A DNA stretch of 64,000 nt, from NCBI RefSeq assembly GCF_900116005.1, contig NZ_FOYI01000009.1, positions 62,001 through 126,000 of the forward strand, given 5' to 3'. Below the pieces are notes generated by a model. That model saw only the letters and a list, made by a program, of their open reading frames with translations. It did no database searches and was not told the DNA's origin. The DNA comes from Poseidonocella sedimentorum (GTDB lineage: Bacteria; Pseudomonadota; Alphaproteobacteria; Rhodobacterales; Rhodobacteraceae). This document shows positions 17,756 through 26,702 of this stretch, piece by piece (within the stretch, counting starts at the first letter, position 1; each line of letters starts with the position of its first letter). Made by a program: the position numbers and the translations under genes.

Positions 17756-19579
17756 TTATTCGACCGTGACCGATTTCGCGAGGTTGCGCGGTTGGTCCAC
17801 ATCCGTGCCCTTGGCGACGGCGGTGTGATAGGCGAGAAGTTGGGCCGGGATCGCGTAGAGGATCGGCGCGAGCTCCTCGGAAACCTGCGGGAAGATCGCG
17901 TGGTGCCAGAGCCCTTCTTTGGCGGCTGCATGGCCCCGGCTGTCGGTCAGCAGCACCACCTTGCCGCCCCGCGCCATGACTTCCTGCATGTTGGAGACGG
18001 TCTTGTCGAACAGCCGGTCGTGCGGGGCCAGGACGATCACGGGAAGATGCGCGTCGATCAACGCGATGGGCCCATGCTTGAGTTCACCCGATGCATAAGC
18101 TTCGGCGTGTATATAGCTGATTTCTTTCAGTTTAAGAGCGCCTTCATGGGCGAGCGGGTACATCGCTCCGCGGCCCAAAAAGAGCACATCCTCGGCTTGC
18201 GCCAAATCCTCGGCCACGGCTTTCAACGCATCGGACGCGCCGAGCGCGGTGTTGACGAGGCTCGGCAATGCGCGCAGCGAGGAGAGTTTTTCGGCGAGCG
18301 CGTCATCGCTCAGATGCCCCCGATCATGCCCCGCCTTGAGCGCAAGCAGGAGCAGGACGGTCAACTGGCAGGTGAAGGCCTTGGTTGAGGCGACGCCGAT
18401 CTCCGGGCCCGCGTGGGTCGGCAGGGAAAGCGCGCTTTCCCGCGCGATGGAGCTTTCGGGCACGTTGACCACCGAGAGGATCCGGTCGGCGCGGCCCGCG
18501 CAGTAGCGCAGGGCGGCGAGCGTGTCGGCGGTCTCGCCCGACTGGCTGACGAACAGCGCGACGGTCCCGGGTGTGATCGGCGGCTCGCGATAGCGGAATT
18601 CCGAGGCGATATCGATGTCGACCGGCAGGCCCGCGATCCGCTCGAACCAGTATTTCGCCGTCATGCAGGCAAAGAACGCGGTGCCGCAGGCCACGAGGCT
18701 CAGCCGCGAGATCTGCGAAAAATCGACCCCGTCGCCCGGCAGCACGATCGAGCGGCCATCCGCGCCGAGGTAGGTCTGCATCGTCTGGGCGATGACGGTT
18801 GGCTGCTCGGCGATTTCCTTGGCCATGAAATGCTTGTGGCCGCCCTTGTCGATCCGCGCGGCATCGAGGCGGACCTCGCGCATCTCGCGCAGAGCGGGCG
18901 CGCCGGCCGCGTCCTGAATGGTCAGGGAACTGCGGGTGAGCACGGCGCGGTCGCCTTCTTCGAGATAGGTGATCTGGCCGGTGAGCGAGGCAAGCGCGAT
19001 CGCGTCCGAGCCGACGTACATCTCGCCCTTGCCATGGCCGATGGCCAGCGGGCTGCCCTTGCGCGCCGCGACGAGCAGGTCCTCTTCCCCGTCGAAGAGA
19101 AACACCAGCGCGAAGGCGCCTTCGAGCCGCGCGAGCGTCCGATCCGCCGCCGCGACGGGCGAGAGTCCTTGCGCCATGTGGTGCTGGGTCAGCAGCGCGA
19201 CGGTCTCGGTGTCGGTCTCGCTCTCGGGCCGGAGGCCATGGGCGGCCAGCTCCTCGCGCAGGGCGCGGAAATTCTCGATGATCCCGTTGTGGACGACCGC
19301 GACGGGCCCGGCCTTGTGCGGGTGGGCATTGGTCACGGTCGGCGCGCCATGGGTGGCCCAGCGGGTGTGGCCGATCCCGGCCTTGCCGGGCAGGGGGTCA
19401 TGGACCAGCAGGTCGGAGAGGTTGACGAGCTTGCCGACCGCGCGCCGCCGATCGAGATGGCCGTCGTTCAGCGTGGCGATCCCGGCGCTGTCATAGCCGC
19501 GATACTCCAGCCGCCGCAGCGCCTCGACGAGGGACGGAGCGACCTCGTGGGTGCCCAGTATACCGACGATCCCGCACAT
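17756..19579 (-). CDS. glmS: glutamine--fructose-6-phosphate aminotransferase (isomerizing)
   Basis: A 607-residue GlmS that makes glucosamine-6-phosphate for peptidoglycan and lipopolysaccharide. Cys2 after the initiator (MCGIVGILG) is the glutaminase nucleophile, with HTRWATHGAPT and NAHPH of the amidotransferase domain. Two SIS isomerase domains follow (SLVACGTAFFACMTAKYWFE, FVSQSGETADTLAAL; then LFLGRGAMYPLAHEGALKLKEISYIHAEAY). The family C terminus NLAKSVTVE is complete. ATG 19579 overlaps the glmU stop in TGATG, so glmU and glmS form a coupled operon making UDP-GlcNAc precursors. A GTG one codon upstream is less likely. No glmS ribozyme is possible here because the leader is inside glmU. 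Confidence 0.97.
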   Translation of the reverse strand: MCGIVGILGTHEVAPSLVEALRRLEYRGYDSAGIATLNDGHLDRRRAVGKLVNLSDLLVHDPLPGKAGIGHTRWATHGAPTVTNAHPHKAGPVAVVHNGIIENFRALREELAAHGLRPESETDTETVALLTQHHMAQGLSPVAAADRTLARLEGAFALVFLFDGEEDLLVAARKGSPLAIGHGKGEMYVGSDAIALASLTGQITYLEEGDRAVLTRSSLTIQDAAGAPALREMREVRLDAARIDKGGHKHFMAKEIAEQPTVIAQTMQTYLGADGRSIVLPGDGVDFSQISRLSLVACGTAFFACMTAKYWFERIAGLPVDIDIASEFRYREPPITPGTVALFVSQSGETADTLAALRYCAGRADRILSVVNVPESSIARESALSLPTHAGPEIGVASTKAFTCQLTVLLLLALKAGHDRGHLSDDALAEKLSSLRALPSLVNTALGASDALKAVAEDLAQAEDVLFLGRGAMYPLAHEGALKLKEISYIHAEAYASGELKHGPIALIDAHLPVIVLAPHDRLFDKTVSNMQEVMARGGKVVLLTDSRGHAAAKEGLWHHAIFPQVSEELAPILYAIPAQLLAYHTAVAKGTDVDQPRNLAKSVTVE

Positions 19580-20934
19580 CACGCGTCTCCCTTGGATTGG
19601 GCGGCCTTGCGCGCCTTGAGCATGTCCCGGAGCCGCCGAGCGAAGCCGGGTTTGGTGACCTGTTTGGCGCGGGCGAGGGCCAGCGCGCCGTCCTCCACGT
19701 CCTCTGTGATCACCGAGCCGGAGCCGGTCATGGCCTCCGCGCCCACGCGCACCGGGGCGACGAGCATGGTGTTGGAGCCGATGAAGGCCCCCGCGCCGAT
19801 CTCGGTGCGGTGCTTCATGACGCCGTCGTAGTTGCAGGTGATGGTACCGGCCCCGAGGTTGGCCGCCGCGCCCACATGGGCATCGCCGACGTAGGAGAGG
19901 TGATTGACCTTGGCGCCCTCGTCGATAAGGGCGTTCTTGATCTCGACGAAATTGCCGATCTTCACATCCTCGGCCAGTTCCGCGCCGGGGCGCAGCCGGG
20001 CATAGGGTCCGACCACCGCGCCGCGCGAGACATGGGCGCCTTCGAGATGGGAAAAGGCGCGGAGGTGCACGCCGTTTTCGATGGTGACGTCCGGGCCGAA
20101 GACCACGTTGGGCTCGATCACCGTATCGCGGCCGATCACGGTGTCATGGGCGAAGAAGACGGTTTCGGGGGCGATGAGGGTCACGCCGTTGTCCATGTGC
20201 TCGGCGCGGGCGCGGGCTTGAAACGCGGCTTCGGCTTCGGCCAGTTGCGCGCGGGTGTTGACGCCGAGCGTCTCGGCCTCATCGCAGCGCACGGCCGCGG
20301 CCTCAAGGCCCCGCGCACGGGCCAACGCGACGACGTCTGTGAGGTAATACTCGCCCGCCGCGTTGTCGTTGCCGACCTCGTCCAGAAGCGAAAACAGCAG
20401 ATCGGCCCGGGCGGCCACGACACCGGAATTGCAAAAGGTGATGGCGCGCTCCGCCGCGCTCGCGTCCTTGAATTCCACGATCCGCAAGAGCGCGTCGCCC
20501 TCGGTCACCAGCCGTCCGTAGCGGGCCGGGTCCGCCGCCTCGAAGCCGAGCACGGCGACCGCGTGGCTGGTCAGCGCCTCCTGCATCCGGGCGAGGCTCT
20601 CGGACCGGATGAAGGGGGTGTCGCCGTAAAGGACGATGGCGGTGCCGTCAAAGCCGTCCAGCGCCGCACGCGCCTGAAGGACCGCGTGGCCGGTGCCGAG
20701 CTGCTCGTCCTGAACGACCACCTGCGCGCGCGGATCCCACTCCTGCGCCACCGCGCTGACCGCCTCGGCCCCGTGCCCGGCGACGATGACAACGCGCTCG
20801 GGCTCCAGTGCCGCACCGGCCTGAATCGCATGGGCGAGAAGCGGCGCCTGGGCCACCTCGTGCAGGACCTTGGGCAGGTCCGACTGCATCCGCGTGCCCA
20901 TGCCCGCGGCCAGAATGATGAGGGCTGTGGCCAT
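19579..20934 (-). CDS. glmU: bifunctional N-acetylglucosamine-1-P uridyltransferase / glucosamine-1-P acetyltransferase
   Basis: A 451-residue GlmU with both activities. The N-terminal uridyltransferase starts with ALIILAAGMGTRMQSDLPKVLHEVA, and contains LYGDTPFI and the EGDALLRIVEFKDAS region. The C-terminal left-handed beta-helix shows hexapeptide repeats (VIGRDTVIEPNVVFGPDVTIENGVHLRAFSHLEGAHV) and the acetyltransferase segment FVEIKNALIDEGAKVNHLSYVGDAHVG plus NYDGVMKHRT. The start is set at 20934 (MATALIILAAG); 71 further in-frame upstream residues have no family match and overlap the divergent HAD gene. First gene of the glmU-glmS operon. Confidence 0.97.
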   Translation of the reverse strand: MATALIILAAGMGTRMQSDLPKVLHEVAQAPLLAHAIQAGAALEPERVVIVAGHGAEAVSAVAQEWDPRAQVVVQDEQLGTGHAVLQARAALDGFDGTAIVLYGDTPFIRSESLARMQEALTSHAVAVLGFEAADPARYGRLVTEGDALLRIVEFKDASAAERAITFCNSGVVAARADLLFSLLDEVGNDNAAGEYYLTDVVALARARGLEAAAVRCDEAETLGVNTRAQLAEAEAAFQARARAEHMDNGVTLIAPETVFFAHDTVIGRDTVIEPNVVFGPDVTIENGVHLRAFSHLEGAHVSRGAVVGPYARLRPGAELAEDVKIGNFVEIKNALIDEGAKVNHLSYVGDAHVGAAANLGAGTITCNYDGVMKHRTEIGAGAFIGSNTMLVAPVRVGAEAMTGSGSVITEDVEDGALALARAKQVTKPGFARRLRDMLKARKAAQSKGDA

Positions 20935-20965
20935 ACCGTGCCTCGACTGTTGACTGCTCTTTGGC

Positions 20966-20998
20966 CCGGTAATACCGGCTGGTGGCTTGCGCGCAAGC
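20966..20998. promoter_or_regulatory. two palindromes in the glmU / HAD-phosphatase divergent promoter region
   Basis: The 112-base divergent region holds CCGGTAATACCGG (20966-20978, six-base arms around one base) and the perfect 14-base palindrome GCTTGCGCGCAAGC (20985-20998). On the minus strand TATTAC with CTTGCG 17 bases upstream is a plausible glmU promoter, in which case both palindromes overlap it. No binding protein is known. Confidence 0.35.
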
Positions 20999-21046
20999 GC
21001 CGCCTGCATCAAACAAGGTTGCGGTATGTGACAGGAGGCAAGGCAC

Positions 21047-21742
21047 GTGGGCATGGGCAACGGCACGGTTGTGTTCGATCTCGACGGCACATTGGCCGAC
21101 ACGAGCGGCGATCTTCTGGCGGCGGCCAACCACTGTTTTCGCTCCATGGGGCTTGGCGATCAGCTCGATGCGGGCGTGGCGGCGGATCGCGCGGTGGCGT
21201 TTCGCGGCGGACGCGCGATGCTGACCGAGGGGCTGCGGCGCGCGGGCCGGCTTGATGAGGACGTCGTTACGCAATATTTCCCTCGGTTCATTTCCGCCTA
21301 TGGCGCGGCGATCGATGTGCACACCGTGCTCTACCCCGGCGCGATGGAGGCGGTCGCGGCACTGCGCGCGGCGGGCATGGCGGTGGGCATCTGCACCAAC
21401 AAGCCCGAGGGGCTGGCGCAGACGCTGCTGGAGCGGCTCGGGGTGCGCGGAGAGTTCGGCGCGCTGATCGGGGCCGACACGCTGCCGGTGCGCAAACCCC
21501 ACCCCCAGCCGCTGGCCGAGACCGTCGCGCGGCTCGGCGGGCGTGCCGAGCGCGCCTGTCTCATTGGCGATACGATCACCGATCGGGATACGGCCCGGGC
21601 GCTCGGCGTGCCCGTGGTACTGGTCACCTTCGGGCCAGAGGGCGAGGCGGTGTCGGCGCTCAAGCCCGACGCGCTTCTGCACGACTATGCCGCCTTGCCG
21701 GACATCGTTGTGCGGCTCTTTGCCGAGCAGGTGGCGCCATGA
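21047..21742 (+). CDS. HAD-family phosphatase, phosphoglycolate phosphatase-like
   Basis: A 231-residue cytoplasmic HAD hydrolase of the Gph class. Motif I is VVFDLDGTLADT with the nucleophilic Asp, motif II is GICTNKPEG, motif III lysine is in RKPHPQPLAE, and motif IV is CLIGDTITDRDTARALG. Gph removes 2-phosphoglycolate made during DNA repair or by Rubisco, but substrate cannot be fixed from motifs. GTG 21047 is preferred because AGGAGG at 21033-21038 is eight bases upstream; ATG 21053 is 14 bases away. Its stop overlaps the start of the DegT aminotransferase (ATGA, 21739-21742). Confidence 0.87.
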   Translation: MGMGNGTVVFDLDGTLADTSGDLLAAANHCFRSMGLGDQLDAGVAADRAVAFRGGRAMLTEGLRRAGRLDEDVVTQYFPRFISAYGAAIDVHTVLYPGAMEAVAALRAAGMAVGICTNKPEGLAQTLLERLGVRGEFGALIGADTLPVRKPHPQPLAETVARLGGRAERACLIGDTITDRDTARALGVPVVLVTFGPEGEAVSALKPDALLHDYAALPDIVVRLFAEQVAP

Positions 21743-22953
21743 GCGGCGGGCGGGCCGAGCTGGCCGCCCATGAGCCGCGCTTCACCGGCAGTTTCACCCA
21801 GCAGCAGCCGATCCCCGAGGAGGCCATCGCGGCCGCCGTCGCGGTCCTGCGAAGCGGGCGGCTGCACCGCTACAACCTGGCCGAGGGCGATGTCGGCGAG
21901 GTCGCGCGGCTGGAGGAGGACTTCGCGGCGATGAGCGGCGCGCGCTACTGCCTCGCGGTGGCCTCCGGCGGCTATGCGATGGGGGCCGCGTTGCGGGCCC
22001 TGGGGGTTGGGCCGGGGGACCGAGTGCTCACCAACGCCTTCACCCTCGCCCCGGTGCCCGGCGCGATTGCCGCGGTGGGGGCGGCGCCGGTTCTGGTCGA
22101 GGTGACCGAGGCGCTGACCATCGATCTTGACGCGCTCGCGGCCAAGGCGCGGGCCGGCGACGTGCTGCTCCTGAGCCATATGCGCGGGCATATCGCCGAT
22201 ATGGACCGGTTGATGGAGATCGCGGCGGCGGCGGATATCCGCGTGGTCGAGGATTGCGCCCATACGATGGGCGCGCGGTGGGGCGGCGTCTGGTCCGGGC
22301 GGCACGGCGCGATCGGCTGCTACTCGACCCAGACCTACAAGCATATCAACTCCGGCGAGGGCGGGTTGCTCCTCACCGATGATGCCGATCTCGCCGCGCG
22401 GATGGTGCTGCTCTCGGGCTCCTACATGCTTTACGCGCGCCACACGGCCGCGCCGCCGCCCAAGGCGTTTGACGCGCTGCGCTATGAGATGCCCAACGTG
22501 TCGGGGCGGATGGATGCCCTGCGCGCGGCGATCCTGCGGCCGCAACTGGCGCGGCTGGCGGAGGATTGCGCGGCGTGGAATGAGCGCTATCGCGCGGTGG
22601 AGGCGGGGCTGCGCGGGGTGGATCAGATCGCCCTGATCCCGCGACCGCAGGCGGAAGCCTTCGTCGGCTCCTCGATCCAGTTTCGCCTGCCCGGTTTTTC
22701 GGCGGAGAAGGTCCGGTCTTTCCTCGCGGGCTGCCTCGCGCGCGGGGTGGAACTCAAATGGTTCGGCGCCGAAGAGCCGCAGGGGTTCACCTCGCGCCAC
22801 AGCCACTGGCGCTACATCGAGGGGCAGAGCCTGCCACGGACGGACCGGGTGCTCGCGACGCTGATCGACATGCGCCTGCCGCTGACCTTCAGCCTCGACG
22901 ATTGCGCGCTGATCGCGCGCATCATCCGTGAGGAAGCTCAGCGCGGCGGGTAG
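21739..22953 (+). CDS. DegT/DnrJ/EryC1/StrS-family PLP aminotransferase
   Basis: A 404-residue PLP enzyme of the sugar aminotransferase family. The PLP-binding features are ASGGYAMGAALRALGVGPGDRVLTNAFTLAPVPGAI, VVEDCAHTMGARWGG and the Schiff-base lysine in YSTQTYKHINSGEGGLLLT. These enzymes usually aminate keto-sugars for surface polysaccharides or antibiotics, but no sugar-nucleotide genes adjoin. Its start is coupled to the HAD phosphatase, so a shared small-molecule pathway is possible but unproven. It converges on purF with 33 bases between; that gap holds only a GATCTAGATC palindrome (22971-22980). Confidence 0.87.
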   Translation: MSGGRAELAAHEPRFTGSFTQQQPIPEEAIAAAVAVLRSGRLHRYNLAEGDVGEVARLEEDFAAMSGARYCLAVASGGYAMGAALRALGVGPGDRVLTNAFTLAPVPGAIAAVGAAPVLVEVTEALTIDLDALAAKARAGDVLLLSHMRGHIADMDRLMEIAAAADIRVVEDCAHTMGARWGGVWSGRHGAIGCYSTQTYKHINSGEGGLLLTDDADLAARMVLLSGSYMLYARHTAAPPPKAFDALRYEMPNVSGRMDALRAAILRPQLARLAEDCAAWNERYRAVEAGLRGVDQIALIPRPQAEAFVGSSIQFRLPGFSAEKVRSFLAGCLARGVELKWFGAEEPQGFTSRHSHWRYIEGQSLPRTDRVLATLIDMRLPLTFSLDDCALIARIIREEAQRGG

Positions 22954-22986
22954 CCTGCCCGATGATTTTCGATCTAGATCAGCGCC

Positions 22987-24510
22987 TTACTCGGCGGCCT
23001 TCATCTTGAAACCCTGTTCAAGCATGTCGACCGGCGTGATCGGGTAGTCGCCCGTGAACACCGCGTCGTAATAGGCCGGGGCCTTGGGATCGCGCCCCTC
23101 GGGGATGCCGAGCGCGCGGTAGAGCCCGTCGATGGAGATGAACTTCAGCGAATGCACGCCGAGGTAATCGCGCATCTCGTCCTCGGACATCCGCGCCGCC
23201 AGAAGATCCTCCCGCCGTGGCAGGTCCACGCCGAAGAAACAGGGCCAGAGCGTCGGCGGGCTGGCGATGCGGTAATGAACTTCCGCCGCGCCGGCCTCCA
23301 GGATCATGTCCTTGAGCTTGCGCGAGGTGGTGCCGCGGACGATGGAATCATCCACGAGGATGATCTTCTTGCCCTGCACCAGTGCACGGTTGACGTTGAG
23401 CTTGAGCCGCACGCCCATGTTGCGGATCTGCTCGGTGGGCTCGATGAAGGTCCGGCCCATGTACTGGTTGCGGACGATGCCCATCTCGAAGGGGATGCCC
23501 GATTGCTGGCTGTAGCCGATGGCGCCCGGGGTGCCGCCGTCCGGCACGGGGCAGACCATGTCCGCTTCCACCGGCGCTTCGCGCGCCAGTTCCCGGCCGA
23601 TCTCGCGGCGCACCTCGTAGACGGATTTGCCGCCGAGCACGGAATCGGGGCGGCTGAAATAGACGTATTCGAAGATACAGGGCTGGGGCCGGACCGGCTC
23701 GAAGGGGCGATAGGACGACACCTCGCCGTCATCGGAGATGACCACCATCTCGCCGGGCTCGATTTCGCGCATGAACTCGGCGCCGATGATGTCAAGCGCG
23801 CAGGTCTCGGAGGCGAGCACATAGCCCCCCTCGAGCCGGCCCAGCATCAACGGCCGGATGCCCAGCGGATCGCGCACGCCGATGAGCTTGGAGCGGGTCA
23901 TCGCGACGATGGAGAACGCGCCCTCGACCTGGCGCAGCGCCTCTTTCATCCGGTCCGGGATTGTCCGGCCCATGGAACGGGCCATCAGATGGATGATGCA
24001 TTCGGTGTCTGACGAGCTCTGGAAGATCGCGCCGCGCTGGATCAGATCGCGCCGGAGCATGTTGGCGTTGGTGATGTTGCCGTTGTGGGCAATCGCGGCG
24101 CCGCCCATGGAAAACTCGCCGAAGAAGGGCTGCACATCGCGGATCGCGGTCTGACCCTTGGAGCCGGCGGTGGAATAGCGCACATGTCCGATGGCAAGCG
24201 GGCCGGGCAGGGTTTCCATCAGCGATTGCTTGGTGAAATTGTCGCGCACATAGCCGAAGCGGCGGGCCGAGTTGAACCCGGCGATGGCATCATGGACCAC
24301 GATCCCGCCCGCTTCCTGGCCGCGATGCTGGAGCGCGTGCAGGCCAAGCGCGACGAAATTCGCGGCGTCCTTCACCCCCGAGATGCCGAAGACGCCGCAT
24401 TCATCGCGCACCGTGTCGGCGTCCATCTCGTCTCTGTAGAAGACGCCGCTTTCGCGCATGTCATCGTCGTCTGTTGGATTGGCGGGTGGCAACTTGTGCA
24501 GTTCGCTCAT
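22987..24510 (-). CDS. purF: amidophosphoribosyltransferase
   Basis: A 507-residue PurF, catalysing the first step of purine synthesis: PRPP plus glutamine to phosphoribosylamine. The N-terminal nucleophile is Cys38 in RDECGVFGISG, so a 37-residue propeptide must be removed, as in the Bacillus type. The PRPP-binding loop is KIILVDDSIVRGTTSRKL. Of four cysteines that bind the Bacillus [4Fe-4S] cluster, the equivalents in QPCIFEYVYF and LWPCFFGVD are present, but the C-terminal CxxC position reads YDAVFTGDYP, so the cluster is probably absent. Divergent from the TPR gene across 250 bases of non-coding sequence that must hold both promoters; I see no clear motif there. Confidence 0.97.
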   Translation of the reverse strand: MSELHKLPPANPTDDDDMRESGVFYRDEMDADTVRDECGVFGISGVKDAANFVALGLHALQHRGQEAGGIVVHDAIAGFNSARRFGYVRDNFTKQSLMETLPGPLAIGHVRYSTAGSKGQTAIRDVQPFFGEFSMGGAAIAHNGNITNANMLRRDLIQRGAIFQSSSDTECIIHLMARSMGRTIPDRMKEALRQVEGAFSIVAMTRSKLIGVRDPLGIRPLMLGRLEGGYVLASETCALDIIGAEFMREIEPGEMVVISDDGEVSSYRPFEPVRPQPCIFEYVYFSRPDSVLGGKSVYEVRREIGRELAREAPVEADMVCPVPDGGTPGAIGYSQQSGIPFEMGIVRNQYMGRTFIEPTEQIRNMGVRLKLNVNRALVQGKKIILVDDSIVRGTTSRKLKDMILEAGAAEVHYRIASPPTLWPCFFGVDLPRREDLLAARMSEDEMRDYLGVHSLKFISIDGLYRALGIPEGRDPKAPAYYDAVFTGDYPITPVDMLEQGFKMKAAE

Positions 24511-24760
24511 CGGCTATCCGAATCGTCCGTGGGGAAGTCTGCCCTTCACATAGAGGCTCCGCCGCGGGCTGTCACGAAACTTACATTAAGATTTGCGTGC
24601 ATCGCGCAGCGGGCGTCCGTGCCCGGCGCGGGTTTGGGCAGAAGCGCCGCGAGTCAGGGCCCCGGGACACAAGGTCCGATTGTAATTATGCGCTGATTGT
24701 CATCGTGCGAGCCAGCCGCTAGGCTCCCCCTACGACCACTTCTCAGATGGGGGCACAGGT

Positions 24761-26494
24761 TTGTTCGTTATCTCTTCGGGCCGTTCGTTTTTCCGCAACC
24801 TTACGGTGGCCGCAGTGCTCGCCTCCTCGGCGCTGGTCCTGCCGGGTGCAGGGGCAGAGGCCCGCGGCCTTGCGGGGGCCTATCTCGCCGCGCGCAGTGC
24901 CGAGTTAGACGGGGATTTCGACCAGGCGGCGCGCTACTACGCGCGGGCCATGTCGGCCGATCCGGGCAATCCGGCGCTGATGCAGGGTGCGGTCGTGGCC
25001 TATTCGGCGCTCGGGAGGGATGAGCAGGCGCTCGCCATCGCGCGGCGCATGGAAGCGGCCGGAATCGAGAGCCAGATTTCCCATCTGGTGCAGCTTGCCG
25101 CCGACAGCGCGGCGGGCAAATGGGACGAGGTCGATGCGGCCATCACCGATGGCCACGGGGTCGGCCCGCTGGTCGACGGGCTGTTGCAGGGCTGGGCCCA
25201 TCTCGGGGCCGGATCGATGGACGCGGCGCTGCGCAGCTTCGACGGGGTCATCGCAGAGCGCGGGATGGAGGGGTTCGGCCTCTATCACAAGGCGCTCGCG
25301 CTGGCCTCGGTGGGAGATTACGAGGGCGCCGAGGCGGTGTTTTTCGGCGTCGACACGAGCGGGATCCGCAAGACCCGCCGGGGCGTTGTCGGCTGCGTTC
25401 AGGTGCTGAGCCAGCTGGGGCGCTTCGACGACGCGCTGGAAATGATCGTGACGACCTTCCCCGGCCAGCTTGACGAAGAGCTTCAACAGATCGTCGATCG
25501 GCTCGCCGCCGGCGAGGCCATCCCGTTCTCGCTGGTGCAAAACCCGCGCCAAGGGGCGGGAGAGGTGTTCTACTCCGTCGCCGCCGCGCTCGAAGGCGAG
25601 GCCAGCAGCGTCTACACCCTGCTCTATGCGCGCGCCGCCGAGGTGCTGAACCCGGCGCATACCGATGCCATCTTGCTGATGGCCGACATTTTCGAGGAGC
25701 TCGGCCGTCTCGATCTGACCGTCGCCGAATTCCGCAAGATCCCGAATGACAGCTCTGTCTACGTGGCCGCCGAGCTTGGCCGCGCCGATGCGCTGCGCCG
25801 CGATGGGCGCAGGGATGCGGCGATCGAGGTGCTGGAGCGGCTCGCCGCCGATGATCCGTCGCAGGCGCAGGCGCATGTGGGGCTGGGCGACATTCACCGG
25901 CAGGCCGAGGATTTTGCCGCCGCAGTTTCGGCCTATGATCGCGCGCTCGCGGCCATGCCCGAGGCGGGCTCGGAGGCGTGGTTCATCTATTATGCGCGCG
26001 GAATCGCCCATGAGCGGCTCGATCAATGGGACGCGGCCGAAGCCGATTTCCGCACCGCGCTTGAGCTCAACCCCGATCATCCGCAGGTGCTCAATTATCT
26101 CGGCTACTCGCTGGTCGAGAAGGGGCTGAACCTTTCCGAGGCGATGGAGATGATCGCAACCGCCGTCGCCGCGCGGCCCGACAACGGCTATATCGTCGAC
26201 AGTCTTGGCTGGGGGCTCTACCGGCTGGGCCGTTATGACGAGGCCGTGGGTCACATGGAGCGCGCGGCGGAGCTGATGCCGGTCGATCCGATCGTCAACG
26301 ACCATCTGGGCGATGTCTACTGGGCGGTGGGCCGTAAGATGGAAGCGCGATTCCAGTGGATGCGCGCGCTCTCCTTCGATCCTGAAGAGGCGGAAGCCGA
26401 GCGGATCCGGCGCAAGCTCGAGGTGGGGCTTGACCGGGTACTGGCCGAGGAAGGCGCGGCGCCGCTGGTCGATCTGGCCGATGGCCGCCAATGA
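24761..26494 (+). CDS. exported tetratricopeptide-repeat protein
   Basis: A 577-residue TPR protein. An N-terminal signal sequence (FFRNLTVAAVLASSALVLPGAGAEARG) directs export, so it should act in the periplasm or be membrane-linked. Many helical TPR-like repeats follow, with clear consensus copies in the second half: AQAHVGLGDIHRQAEDFAAAVSAYDRALAAMP, YARGIAHERLDQWDAAEADFRTALELNP, VDSLGWGLYRLGRYDEAVGHMERAAELMP and NDHLGDVYWAVGRKMEARFQWMRALSFDP. It is a scaffold type with no catalytic motif. Start appears to be TTG 24761 after a GGGGGCACAGG stretch. Partner unknown. A strong hairpin follows the stop. Confidence 0.85.
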   Translation: MFVISSGRSFFRNLTVAAVLASSALVLPGAGAEARGLAGAYLAARSAELDGDFDQAARYYARAMSADPGNPALMQGAVVAYSALGRDEQALAIARRMEAAGIESQISHLVQLAADSAAGKWDEVDAAITDGHGVGPLVDGLLQGWAHLGAGSMDAALRSFDGVIAERGMEGFGLYHKALALASVGDYEGAEAVFFGVDTSGIRKTRRGVVGCVQVLSQLGRFDDALEMIVTTFPGQLDEELQQIVDRLAAGEAIPFSLVQNPRQGAGEVFYSVAAALEGEASSVYTLLYARAAEVLNPAHTDAILLMADIFEELGRLDLTVAEFRKIPNDSSVYVAAELGRADALRRDGRRDAAIEVLERLAADDPSQAQAHVGLGDIHRQAEDFAAAVSAYDRALAAMPEAGSEAWFIYYARGIAHERLDQWDAAEADFRTALELNPDHPQVLNYLGYSLVEKGLNLSEAMEMIATAVAARPDNGYIVDSLGWGLYRLGRYDEAVGHMERAAELMPVDPIVNDHLGDVYWAVGRKMEARFQWMRALSFDPEEAEAERIRRKLEVGLDRVLAEEGAAPLVDLADGRQ

Positions 26495-26503
26495 CCCGGC
26501 CCG

Positions 26504-26533
26504 TTTGCGGGAGGCTGGTGGCCTCCGCGCAAA
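26504..26533 (+). terminator. hairpin downstream of TPR gene
   Basis: TTTGCG-GGAGGC pairs with GCCTCC-GCGCAAA around a TGGTG loop, giving a 12-base stem with a one-base bulge. It begins 10 bases after the TPR stop and is followed by GTATTGTTT, so a weak intrinsic terminator is likely. Confidence 0.6.
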
Positions 26534-26702
26534 GTATTGTTTAGCGTTAAGCGAGTTGCGGTGGGCTGCGTCGGTATCGGGTGAGCTATGCGTTCTGCGC
26601 GCTGACGCTATGCGCCGCCAAGCATTTCCCGCAGCAAAACCGCGTGTTATTTGGCTTGTTAACCTTCTGGGCGGTGCGCGATCGTGCACCGGACAGGATG
26701 CC

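Noticed and set aside
17756-19579. glmS ribozyme
   Set aside because: The leader of glmS lies inside the overlapping glmU coding sequence and no ribozyme core is visible.
22971-22980. GATCTAGATC palindrome between DegT and purF as a terminator
   Set aside because: The stem is only five bases, AT-rich and without a T-tract.
26655-26670. CtrA-like half-site TTAACCTT
   Set aside because: A lone half-site without the second TTAA at the right spacing is expected by chance.
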